64,000 bases of DNA from Odiellus spinosus (taxonomy: Eukaryota > Arthropoda > Arachnida > Opiliones > Phalangiidae): contig OY987240.1 of NCBI GenBank assembly GCA_963920705.1, forward strand, positions 6,970,766-7,034,765, read 5' to 3'. Position numbers and translations under genes: made by a program. The first letter of the stretch is position 1; each line of letters begins with the position of its first letter. Below are positions 42,482 to 52,436 of the stretch, one piece after another. The notes under the pieces were generated by a model. The model saw only the letters and a program-made list of their open reading frames with translations. It did not search any database and was not told the DNA's origin.

Positions 42482-43558
42482 CATAAGTAATTATAAAGAA
42501 ATAGAAGTTATTTTTTCTACCAGAAAATCAATCAAAGCAATATTCCATAGAGAAAAAATTAAATATTAAAGCGCCCTTTCCCCTCAAAATCGTCACTCTA
42601 TTCATACTGTCAACACGATTTTACAAGCTAAGTATACTTACAAAGAGTTTATTTTCCAGCCTAGAATCAGGTATACGGCAGAAGTTCGGGCGGAGATTAT
42701 GGCGAACGCTACAGCGATCGAGTTGTTTTATAGTAGGAAAGTAATTAGATTCTTGGCAGAGAGCCCATGTCGTGCCGCCAAAATTGGAGGCAGGATTTGA
42801 TGACTTCCCCTCATCGCCCGCCTACACCAACGTGATAGAAGAGGAAATGCGCATGACGTTATTCCCAACTGAATCGTCATTAATTCTTGGTATTACATTT
42901 ACAAATTTGTTTTTGAATCATTATTTTTCCAAATTTTAATTGGAGGCGTATACAAAAACATGTTTTTGAGTCACGAACGGTTCTTCTCATAATAATAATT
43001 ATATTTATTACGCTGCAACGTAGCAGACAACCACAGAGGCATAGCCTATCATTTTTGTACACAAAAATTGAAGTTTAATATTTAAAATGCTGCAAAATTG
43101 TAATGATTCAAAATGTAAAAGATAACAGTTAAATTTTGCCAGGGAAGTCGGCGTTTATGAAAGAAAGTTTTTAAAATAGTAGCAGGCTTGTACCTTAGAA
43201 GTATTCTGTTAGCTATAGTCGAACTTGTAAAAAGTCACTTCAGATTTATCTTCCTATTCTTTTGCTAGAAAAATGAATAGGCTTATGCTAGAATTGAAGC
43301 AAAAACTGCTGTCTTAGCTAGTCGTGTCTCCGGAGTCCTAGTATTTGGGCTTCAAATTCTTCTGAAAAGTTTCTTATACTTCTAGTCGAAGATCAAATTG
43401 GTCGCTTCATCTATAGTTCCGATTTATTGTGATCGTAAAAGTCTAAGTAGTCGACAGCCGGAACAGCAAGTTGTCCAGAAATTTGTACCTTTAAAATACT
43501 CTTCCCTTATGTGCACAGCCTTGCTTTGACTGTATAATGTGTTTTGGTCAACGTCGTC
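42482..43558. other. Unannotated
   Basis: No gene, repeat pair or RNA that I can support. Confidence 0.4.
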
Positions 43559-43623
43559 TACTAAAAATTAAAAAGTAATTCAATACGGATACTTCCGTAT
43601 CGAATTACTTTTTAATTTTTAGT
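43559..43623. repeat. Near-perfect 30-bp-arm hairpin
   Basis: ACTAAAAATTAAAAAGTAAT and its complement flank ACGGATACTTCCGT. Loop about 4 nt. The arm is long enough to be a miniature foldback or, if transcribed, a hairpin RNA. Confidence 0.8.
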
Positions 43624-43918
43624 ATAATAATTCCGTGGCCACTATATTTAGAATTTATGATTATGGTCGTCTACTAAGCTAGAAAAGAAGGCGACTTTAA
43701 AGGGAATTTAAAAATCGCAGATAGCCCCTTTAAGAGTTTCTTAGACACGTTTCGTGGCTGACGTTAATTTATTTTAAAGTTTTTTTTTTCTTGTATTTTT
43801 TCTGATAAGGTGAACACCTGTTTCTATTTTACTTTGTATTTTTGAAACTGATACGTGGCACAATATGTGATTGTCACCTCCTCTCGTTCAAAAAACGTAT
43901 TATATTATTATTAGTTTT

Positions 43919-44412
43919 TTACGCTTTGCAAAGATAAGGTTGAACAATGTTATAAAATATGATGTGGACTAGAAAGAGGCAATAGAGATAAAATGCAAAA
44001 TCGTAACATTTGGGAAGCTTGCGGGAGTATGAATGAACTTGAACAAAAAATACACTGTCCGTTTCAATAATAGTTTGCATTAGATAGAGAGAGAAAAAGA
44101 AATGAGCTAGCTTCAATTACGGTGCGCTACCTTTCTGATGTTGAATACTAATACTGAGATAACAGTAGCTTTAGATAACGTGACAGACGGAATAGGTCAA
44201 CTACTTTGGGTCCCATCTATCTATAAGAAACGCGTAGATAAGGGATAGAGGGGTCTGTAGGTGCTTACGCGCTGCAAAGACAAGGTTTAACAATGGTATA
44301 GAGGTTTGTCTAATAAATAAGAGGCATATCTAATAAGTGAGGCAATAAGAGAAAGGCAAAATAATGCATTTTCAAATCTTGCAGGGATTTGTATGAATAT
44401 GAACAAATATCT
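43919..44412 (+). repeat. Diverged direct duplication (about 140 bp)
   Basis: TGCAAAGATAAGGTTGAACAAT...GAATGAACTTGAACAAA at 43925-44048 resembles TGCAAAGACAAGGTTTAACAAT...GAATATGAACAAAT at 44274-44409. Confidence 0.5.
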
Positions 44413-44433
44413 ACGCCTGTCTAATTATATAGA

Positions 44434-44942
44434 AATTATACAAAAAAGAGGTTGCTTCGCACCCTTAAAAAAACTCTTTATCTAACTCGAATCAAACCCG
44501 CGAAGGGACAGAAATTATTTGTTAGAGAAAGAGCAATTTCATATCTTTCAAATTATAGTTAGTAGATTTAGTCTACTACTTCAAAGATTTTATTACTATT
44601 ATATATTTTCCAAAAAACGGATAAAGACGACCTAGGACTAATGATAAATATATATACATTAAAGGAACTCCATCTTTAGCTAGTTTTATTAGTGATACTG
44701 ATAGAATTTAAAATAAACATCAATGGGAGAGGATGGTTAACTAGGTCGTCTTTATCCGTTTTTTGGAAAATATATAATAGTAATAAAATCTTTGAAGTAG
44801 TAGACTAAATCTACTAACTATAATTTGAAAGATATGAAATTGCTCTTTCTCTAACAAATAATTTCTGTCCCTTCACGGGTTTGATTCGAGTTAGATAAAG
44901 AGTTTTTTTAAGGGTGCGAAGCAACCTCTTTTTTGTATAATT
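44434..44942. mobile_element. Foldback element family F, copy 2 (509 bp)
   Basis: Same arms as 31294-31806, with the central segment in the opposite orientation. Lies just upstream of the Copia-2 gag start. Confidence 0.92.
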
Positions 44943-44997
44943 AGTACATTAGACAGTTAGTTTTATATAGGCCTCAGGCAACATAAACAACAGCGTC

Positions 44998-47343
44998 ATG
45001 GCAACTGGTGGAGATCCGAAGTACGTTATATCCAAATTGAACGATACTAATTATCAACTTTGGAAGTTTAAACTGAAAATGCTGCTAACTCGAGATAATC
45101 TGTGGCAAGTCGTCGACGAGGACAAACCAACGTTACCAGCAAATATACCTTTGGATTGGGATAAGCGAGATCGTCAAGCGCAGGCTGTTATCGCTTTATC
45201 GGTGGAAGACTCTCAACTAATACATATCGTCAACGATGATTCGGCAAGAAAGATGTGGCTCACCATACAAAAACTGCATGAACAATCAAACATGTCAAGT
45301 AAATTATACCTTCTTCGCAGACTACACAAGATGCGTCTACAAGAAGGTCAAAGTATGCAGGCACACATTACAACTATGCTGGAAATCGTGGAACGACTTC
45401 GGGGCATTGGAGAAAGTATGAAAGACAGCTACGTGGCATGCATGATCTTGTGCAGCCTTCCAGAAACATATGACACGCTTGTCACCGCACTAGAAGTACG
45501 CCCTGAAGCGGATTTGACGTTGGAGTATGTCCGAGCCAAGCTCATCGATGAATATAACAGACGTAAGGAAGCTTCAAATCAATCCGGAGGAGCCAATTCA
45601 GAAACCGCATTACAGACTTGGGACGCCAAACCAAAGACTGACAAGTATAAACGTCAGGATGAATTACCTAGTTGCTCATATTGCGGAAAGCTGGGTCATT
45701 TCCAAAAGGACTGTCGATACCAAAAATCGAAGAACTATAGAGGAAAGCCTAAGAAGTACAACTTCAAACAAACATCCAAGAGCGCAACACCGGAGGTGAC
45801 TGATAGCACACAAAGTGAATTTTCCGCCTTCAAGATAACAAGAGATCGTTCTCCAAACATGTGGTACGTCGATTCCGGAGCAACAAGCCACATGAGTGGT
45901 GACAAATCATTTTTTAAGTCGATTGCACCATCATCGGAGAAAGTCTACTTGGCCGACGAATCTGTAATAGAAGCTCAAGGCGTCAGACAAGGAACACTAC
46001 AATGTATCGGTCCAAAAGGGGAGGCACGAGAAATTACTATCAAAGAGGTTCTGTACGTTCCGAAGCTACGCGGAAGCCTGCTCTCCGTACACAGACTGAC
46101 GAAAACGGGTCATAAAGTCGTTTTCCAAGGAGATACTTGTCACGTCTATGAAGGTTCCAAAATAGCAGCTACAGCGGTAATGGATGGATGGCTTTATCAA
46201 TTACGTCACAAGACGACGGCGAATGCAGCAATAATACCTCAGCATGATAGCTGTATTCATCTATGGCATAGAAGAATGGGTCATCGTGATCCAGACGCCA
46301 TTAAGAAGTTACAAACTCAAGAATTGGCATCGGGAATTGATCTACGCCAATGTCATCAGAAACTGATTTGTGAATGCTGTATCAAAGGAAAAATGACCTC
46401 GAAGCCATTTCCTAAAGCCTCTAAAACGTCCAGTCGCAGACCTTTGGATCTAATCCATACAGACGTTTGCGGACCTATGAAGGTAGCAACATTCAGCGGA
46501 AACACTTACCTGATCACTTTTACAGACGACTATTCTCGCTTCACCTATACTTATTTGGCCAAGAAGAAAAGTGAAGTTTTGGAGAAACTCCAGGAATTCG
46601 TTGCACTAGCTACAAATCAATTCCAACGCAAACCAATTAGAATCAGATCCGACAATGGCGGCGAATATGTTAGCAAAGACGTTGAATCTTATCTGAAGAA
46701 AGAAGGAATTGAGCACCAGATGACAATTCCTTACACACCGGAACAAAACGGAATTGCAGAAAGGAAAAACAGATCACTCATCGAAATGGCCAAGTGCATG
46801 ATGTTGGATGCCAATCTGCCATATCAATATTGGGGAGAAGCGGTCATGACTGCAACTTCTCTACAGAATCGTCTCCCAACACGTCCATTAGAGAAAACTC
46901 CATGTGAATTGTGGAACCGTTCAATTCCTAAAATTGGACACATACGGGTCTTTGGTAGCAAAGTATTTTATCATGTACCAAAGGCTAAAAGAACAAAATG
47001 GGAAGATAAAGCAGCCGAGGGAATTCTTGTAGGATTCGGAACAGCTACAAAGGGATACAGGATCTTCAATCCCAAGACCAAGAAAATCACACTGAGTAGG
47101 AGTGTTCAATTCAATGAAGAAAATCGGGATACCTTCAAGGAGATCAATAATCCAATGGCCGACACGCAGCCAAAAGGGGACGCTATATTTACCGATATCC
47201 CCATTGATTGCTTAACCGAATTCGACACGCAATCGGTTGAAAGGAGCTCCGAATCCGAAGATGACCAAGCAGTAGTCAGTGGGCTACCACGACGCTCCGA
47301 AAGGAGCAACAAAGGAATTCCACCCAGACGATTGACATGTTAG
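44998..47343 (+). CDS. Copia-2 Gag-protease-integrase ORF, cut off before RT
   Basis: 781 residues, uninterrupted. Gag (SKLNDTNYQLWKFKLKMLL; CCHC CSYCGKLGHFQKDC near residue 226), protease (WYVDSGATSHMSG near 288), pre-integrase (HLWHRRMGHRD), integrase core (LIHTDVCGPM, RIRSDNGGEY, EQNGIAERKNR), and the post-integrase region ending LPRRSERSNKG. The frame ends at an LTR terminus (47338) exactly where RT should begin. RT C-terminus and RNase H of a Copia element lie beyond that LTR on the opposite strand. Confidence 0.93.
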   Translation: MATGGDPKYVISKLNDTNYQLWKFKLKMLLTRDNLWQVVDEDKPTLPANIPLDWDKRDRQAQAVIALSVEDSQLIHIVNDDSARKMWLTIQKLHEQSNMSSKLYLLRRLHKMRLQEGQSMQAHITTMLEIVERLRGIGESMKDSYVACMILCSLPETYDTLVTALEVRPEADLTLEYVRAKLIDEYNRRKEASNQSGGANSETALQTWDAKPKTDKYKRQDELPSCSYCGKLGHFQKDCRYQKSKNYRGKPKKYNFKQTSKSATPEVTDSTQSEFSAFKITRDRSPNMWYVDSGATSHMSGDKSFFKSIAPSSEKVYLADESVIEAQGVRQGTLQCIGPKGEAREITIKEVLYVPKLRGSLLSVHRLTKTGHKVVFQGDTCHVYEGSKIAATAVMDGWLYQLRHKTTANAAIIPQHDSCIHLWHRRMGHRDPDAIKKLQTQELASGIDLRQCHQKLICECCIKGKMTSKPFPKASKTSSRRPLDLIHTDVCGPMKVATFSGNTYLITFTDDYSRFTYTYLAKKKSEVLEKLQEFVALATNQFQRKPIRIRSDNGGEYVSKDVESYLKKEGIEHQMTIPYTPEQNGIAERKNRSLIEMAKCMMLDANLPYQYWGEAVMTATSLQNRLPTRPLEKTPCELWNRSIPKIGHIRVFGSKVFYHVPKAKRTKWEDKAAEGILVGFGTATKGYRIFNPKTKKITLSRSVQFNEENRDTFKEINNPMADTQPKGDAIFTDIPIDCLTEFDTQSVERSSESEDDQAVVSGLPRRSERSNKGIPPRRLTC

Positions 47344-47539
47344 GTATTAAGCTAAGAGCGAGAGAGATAAAATACGATCTTTACAGCATAACGTTTTATT
47401 AGATAATAAGTGTAAACATAAACATACAATGTTATATATATCAATAGTTAAAAAATAAATAACATAATTCTTTATCATTTAGATAACAGAAAAATAGTAG
47501 ATGAAATTATATTTTAGGAGGACGTCGTTATCGCCAACA
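47338..47539 (-). repeat. Copia-2 family LTR, minus orientation (202 bp)
   Basis: On the minus strand it follows a purine tract (AAAAGGGG) and starts TGTTGGCG, so it is the 3' LTR of the RNase H fragment at 47553-48400. Same length and by eye same sequence as 24012-24213. Its outer end abuts the forward integrase ORF with no gap. Confidence 0.92.
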
Positions 47540-47550
47540 CCCCTTTTCGA
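47540..47550 (-). promoter_or_regulatory. Copia-2 polypurine tract
   Basis: GAAAAGGGG on the minus strand between the RNase H stop and the LTR. Confidence 0.7.
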
Positions 47551-47552
47551 TG

Positions 47553-48400
47553 TCATCCGGTTATGCCCAATTTCATCATGAGATAGTGCAGCCTTTCCCT
47601 TGTCAATGGTTTTGTCAGTATGTCAGCTGTCATGTGTTCTGTAGGACAATACTGGATATTAATAATGCCCATCTCTTGAGAGTCTCGCAGTAGATGGTGC
47701 TTGACGTCTATGTGTTTCGTCCTTGCATTCGTCTTCTCTGAAAGTGTTAATTTGATACAACCCTGGTTGTCTTCGAGAAGTGGAGTGGGTGAAGTTAATG
47801 GTAGACCCATATCTTTTAAAAGTTGACGGAGCCAAATAATTTCTTGCGTTGCGTAGGCTGCGGCAATATATTCCGCTTCTGTTGACGACAGGGCCACTGT
47901 ACTTTGTTTTCGAGATGACCATGCTACTGTACTAGTATTTAGCTGTAATACATATCCACTTGTTGATTTTCGATCTTGGCGGTTGCCGGCCCAATCAGCA
48001 TCCACATATCTAAATTCGGATCTGCAGATATTTTAAGCGTGAAGTTAATTGTTCCTTTAAGATATCGCATTATTCGTTTCGTGGCAGTCCAGTCACGTGC
48101 TCGTGGCGTAGCTACTCTTCGACAAAGGATTCCTACCGCTGACGCAATGTCTGGTCGTGAAACGGTTGCTATATGCAATAAAACTCCTATAGCTTGGCGA
48201 TAAAGAGTATTATTTGGTAGAATATCGTCTTCGCCATCTAGGTGTTGGTACGTTAAGTCCATCGGTGTTTTCATTGGTTTCGAATCTTGCATGTTGAAGT
48301 CGTCCAGCATATGTTTGATTTTTGTGGCCTGGTGAATGTGGAAACCATCATTTGATCGATGTATCTGAATACCCAGATAATCTAGAAGGAGCCGGCACGC
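47553..48400 (-). pseudogene. Copia-2 RT C-terminus and RNase H, inverted relative to gag-integrase
   Basis: Minus-strand blocks: LDYLGIQIHRSNDGFHI (RT end) near 48385, ATVSRPDIASAVGIL, then after a frameshift near 47990 MDADWAGNRQDRKSTSGY, LSSTEAEYIAAAYA, KHIDVKHHLLRD and TKPLTRERLHYL, ending at 47553. The RT catalytic YVDD region is absent. Sequence beyond about 48400 is not Copia. Confidence 0.9.
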
Positions 48401-48628
48401 GCGTGACGTCAGTTTCACGATCGAATTTACTCTCGCCATAGAAAATAACGCTAAAAAGTCCGTTTTGATTCGCGTTTCTTGGGAAAAGTTAAAACGAAAA
48501 CGATTCGCGGTTTTTTTATTAATATTTACTAGATCTTAATCTATAATATTATCCAAAATTTGAGGCTTTAAAAGCAATAATGGCTGAAATACAGCCAAAT
48601 ATGTGTATGAACTCGAAAGCGACACAAA

Positions 48629-49272
48629 TGATAAGAATTCTGATCAAAATGATTATAGTTCATCGGAAGTTGAATCATCCGATGATGATCGTGATATAAA
48701 GTGTGTCTCTAGAACTAGTCTTATACATTGGTGAGTAGAATAGTATTATTTTTGGATATAAACTAAGGTTTTTAAACCTAATATTCTTTAGATAAATAAT
48801 CATTCTAATAATACAAATTCATAAATAACCCGTGTTTATGTGGGAACTGTATAGGCCAATGCCTAAAGGAACTCTATAACATGTTATAATCGCAATAAGT
48901 CATAAACTGAAAATTCTTAACTAAAGGGGTCTTTCGTAAAGTATCGGTTATAGAAATTTTTCATGGTAAAAGTTGGTGATCCTTTACGAAAGACCCCTTT
49001 AGTTAAGAATTTTCAGCTTATGACTTATTCCGCAATTTTCGAGCTTTCTTGTAGGCATTTGCCTACAGTTCCCACATAAACAGTAACTAAAGAATACTAG
49101 GTTTAAAAAACTTAGATTTTATCCAAAAAGTTACTAATCTAGTTAGATTTTATCCTAAAAGTTTACTAATCTAGTTAAAAATTTATATGACTAGTTCTAG
49201 AGACACGTGATCATCATCGGATGATTCAACTTCCGATGAACTATAATCATTTTGATCAGAATTCTTATCATC
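48629..49272. mobile_element. Foldback element (~640 bp) with acidic-coding arms
   Basis: Outer arms (ATGATAAGAATTCTGATCAA and complement) and an inner pair (CTTAACTAAAGGGGTCTTTC and complement) fold into one long hairpin. The outer left arm has a frame with YSSSEVESSDDDRD, extending upstream to an ATG near 48580, so it may have captured the N-terminus of an acidic protein. Right arm also contains duplicated ACTAATCTAGTTAGATTTT segments. Confidence 0.85.
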
Positions 49273-49379
49273 CTTTAATTTAAAATTCAGTGTCCACGGT
49301 TTTATAATATCTAAAATTTAAAAATAAAACGAGTCGGATACTTCGTGAACTGGTTTTTATTCTGTTTAAAATTCTAACA

Positions 49380-49940
49380 TCACAAATTAAAATTCTAACA
49401 TCACGAGCTTTCGGGCCGTGGCCCCTTTTCAAGCGATTTATAATTTCTACTAATTTTAATCCTATATATATAACATTTCTTTATTCGAAGCTAGTGACAA
49501 CAATGTTTTTTTACCAATTTTTATCAGTTTTTGTATTATTTATTTTGTATTTTTTATTTTTATATGAGATTCCCCCAGTTTTTGATGCAAATAGTTCCTG
49601 GTTATAAATTTAAGTTGCCTAATTTTTTAATATGCAAACTCTCTTTGAATAATCTTTTATAAAAATTACTTTCCGAGCATACTAGTCTGTATTCATCCCA
49701 TTTAATTTTATGATCTGGATTTTGCTCTAAATGGTGTGCTAAGGCTTTAGTAGTATCTTTTTGTTAAACATAATTTTTATGTTCTGTTAGTCGTTTTCTA
49801 AAAACTCTTTGGGTATGGCCTATATATTTATCGTTAGTCGTTTTCTAAAAACTCTTTGGGTATGGCCTATATATTTATCGTTACAATTACACGGGATTTG
49901 TAAAGGAAAATCACGCGTTGAATTGAGACAGGTTGCATGT
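49380..49940 (-). pseudogene. Penelope-like element 3' end: GIY-YIG endonuclease remnant
   Basis: On the minus strand: CNCNDKYIGHTQRVFRKRL, then EHKN, ALAHHLEQNPDHKIKWDE and KRLFKESLHI, the GIY-YIG nuclease pattern of Penelope-like retroelements, followed by AAAAGGGGCCACGGCCCGAA near the end. A 47-bp tandem duplication (about 49787-49880) and several stops inactivate it. The RT domain is not seen. Confidence 0.8.
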
Positions 49941-50297
49941 GTACTTTAACAAGTCCATGAAGCCACACCCCCAAGAGACCATGGTGACCGTGTGTAATCC
50001 CATCATGGACTATCTGGCAAGACCAGTCACAAAATCCTGAAATCTCTATAAAAATCCAAAAATTTGCGAAGAAAACCATAAATTTGTCGAACTGCATTAT
50101 GCGTTTAAGTATAACCCAATCTAATCCAGCCATTTGTGCAATTTGTTCCATAATCCAAATCATACGCGCCAAAAAAATTTAAAATTGTGCGACCATTAAG
50201 TATACCCCCAAAGTATAAACCAGTCATTCGCAAAAAAAAACCCTATAAGCCAAATCCTATCATTCGCGTCACAACTTTATTCTCTTCATTATTTACG
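49941..50297. other. Unannotated
   Basis: Degenerate CCATTCGCGC/AAACCATAA-like words, but no clear unit. No gene. Confidence 0.3.
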
Positions 50298-50412
50298 TAT
50301 CTACTATTGATTTTAATTATTTTGTAAGGTGAACCTGCATTTTAAATGTCAGGTGATAATGAGCCTGTTATTTTTAATTATCTTTTAAAAAATAATTAAA
50401 ACGAATAGTAGA
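50298..50412. repeat. Small foldback (~115 bp)
   Basis: ATCTACTATT..TTTTAATTATTTT and complement flank a centre containing AGGTGAACCTGCATTTTAAA. Confidence 0.7.
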
Positions 50413-51770
50413 TATCATACAAATAATTAAGAGATTAAAGTATATGTGTAAAGCTTACATTGTCACATACATACTAGACAGGTTATAATAGTAGCCTACC
50501 CTTTAACCCTGGGGGAGGGGTGGGGATAACTTATTTTTGGGAGTGGGTAACTGGATACATGTTCCATAAGAAAAAGTATTTATTAATTCAGGAAATCTAG
50601 CAATGTTTGATCATTTTTAAAATGTCCGAGAACTTTGAATTGGTTTAGGCTAGTTACCAATAAGAAAATTTTCTAATTTCCATCCCTGACTGCGATATTG
50701 ACGAAATTAAACGACCGAGTGGGGGCACCAATCCGATGGTACCATTTGCTTTTTTTTTTCTTTTTTTTTCAATTTAAAATCGTTTCTGCTTGCTAGTCGC
50801 AAATTTCCCCACTTGGCCTCAAAGAAATAATTAAAATCGGTTCAAAACCAGGCAAAAAAAGTTGTAATATTTACATCATTTCAAAAGAAATTTAGCTCGC
50901 TAAGCCTTGGTCTTTATGAACGTTCCGTTTGGACTTTGGACCGTTTTCCTTGTATATCGAAAATGTGACAAAGGCTTAGTGAACCTAATGAGTTTTAATA
51001 ACGGAGTTAACGCTCTAAAGATTCCTTATTAAATATAATTCTACATACCAAATTCATCGTTTCCTATAATTGTTCAGGGAATGTAATGTATCGTTATAAT
51101 AAGGCCTGAATTAAAGTATTAAAATTTTAGTATTCCTGAATAAAAAAGTTTTTTTGTGACTAGATACGCTTCCACTAATCATTTCTAATTTTAACGGCGA
51201 TTCGCTCACGGACAGATTCATTTGCCTATAAAAATATTTGGTTAGTAAATGCAAGACCAAAAAACCCCTCATAACCTAAGTTACCTTTCCAATTAAGCAA
51301 CAACTGTTAAGTAATTCCACGCTGCTAATACCCTTTTTTCCAGGCTTTGACACCATTTCCAGGCGATACCAGTATATATACATAGAATTATGTTTCCTAC
51401 TAGCCATTTTCCTCCTTATTTTAACCAATTATATACACTTTTTTGACCTCTAGTCGCGAATAATATATGCACTGCTACTTTTAAATATTATTTAACAATA
51501 TTATATGATATATTTAATAATATGGCTACGGTTTATTCCAATTCTGGACTTTTTACGGCTTATGAAATTAAAAACCCCGCGAAACCTCAAAAAATTTTCC
51601 AGTTCATGGCCTCCATCTAGGGACGAAGTAATATACTTCTACAAAATAAAAAACAACTACTGGCATGCGGCCATCTAAAATATTGCAACGTACGAATTTG
51701 AACAGATATGTTTCTGAAATTTTAAACTTTAACGCTCTAGAGATATATATAGAGAAAATATCAAATAAGT
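50413..51770. other. Unannotated AT-rich stretch with an outlier satellite copy
   Basis: No gene. One isolated copy of the 20-bp satellite unit (CCAGGCTTTGACACCATTTC) sits at about 51340-51362. Confidence 0.4.
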
Positions 51771-51772
51771 GT

Positions 51773-52292
51773 ATGACACCATTTTCCAGGCTTTGACAGC
51801 ATTTTCCAGGCTTTGACACCATTTTCCAGGCTTTGACACCATTTTCCAGGCTTTGACACCATTTTCCAGGCTTTGACACCATTTTCCACGCTTTGACACC
51901 ATTTTCCACGCTTTGACACCATTTTCCACGCTTTGACACCATTTTCCACGCTTTGACACCATTTTCCACGCTTTGCCACCATTTTCCACGCTTTGACACC
52001 ATTTTCCACGCTTTGACACCATTTTCCAGGCTTTGACACCATTTTCCAGGCTTTGACACCATTTTCCAGGCTTTGACACCATTTTCCAGGCTTTGACACC
52101 ATTTTCCAGGCTTTGACACCATTTTCCAGGCTTTGACACCATTTTCCAGGCTTTGACACCATTTTCCAGGCTTTGACACCATTTTCCACGCTTTGACACC
52201 ATTTTCCACGCTTTGACACCATTTTCCACGCTTTGACACCATTTTCCAGGCTTTGACACCATTTTAAAGGCTATGACACCATTTTCTAAGCT
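51773..52292 (+). repeat. 20-bp satellite, about 26 copies, two variants in blocks
   Basis: Unit TTTGACACCATTTTCCAGGC. The variants CCAGG and CCACG come in runs: about 5 CAGG, 7 CACG, 8 CAGG, 3 CACG, 1 CAGG, then two degenerate units. The unit has no stop in any minus-strand frame, so long spurious open frames result. Confidence 0.97.
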
Positions 52293-52337
52293 AATCGTAC
52301 CAGAATCTTAGTATTAAAACCATTTTTCCTACTATTG

Positions 52338-52436
52338 TTTGGAAGAAACGAGCGTTGGAACAAACGAGTATTGGGAGTAACGGGCATTAGAAGTAACGAG
52401 TGTTGGAAGAAACGAGAATTGGAAGTAACGAGCGTG
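52338..52436 (+). repeat. ~17-bp tandem repeat (about six copies)
   Basis: GAAGTAACGAGCGTTG with variants (GAAGAAACGAG, GGGAGTAACGGGCATTA). It sits between the satellite and the LINE and may be the LINE 5' UTR or its insertion site. Confidence 0.75.

Noticed and set aside
51604-52262. Three long overlapping minus-strand open frames (150-210 codons)
   Set aside because: They are translations of the 20-bp satellite, which has no stop in any of these frames.
51773-52292. CRISPR array
   Set aside because: Units are contiguous without unique spacers, and the genome is eukaryotic.
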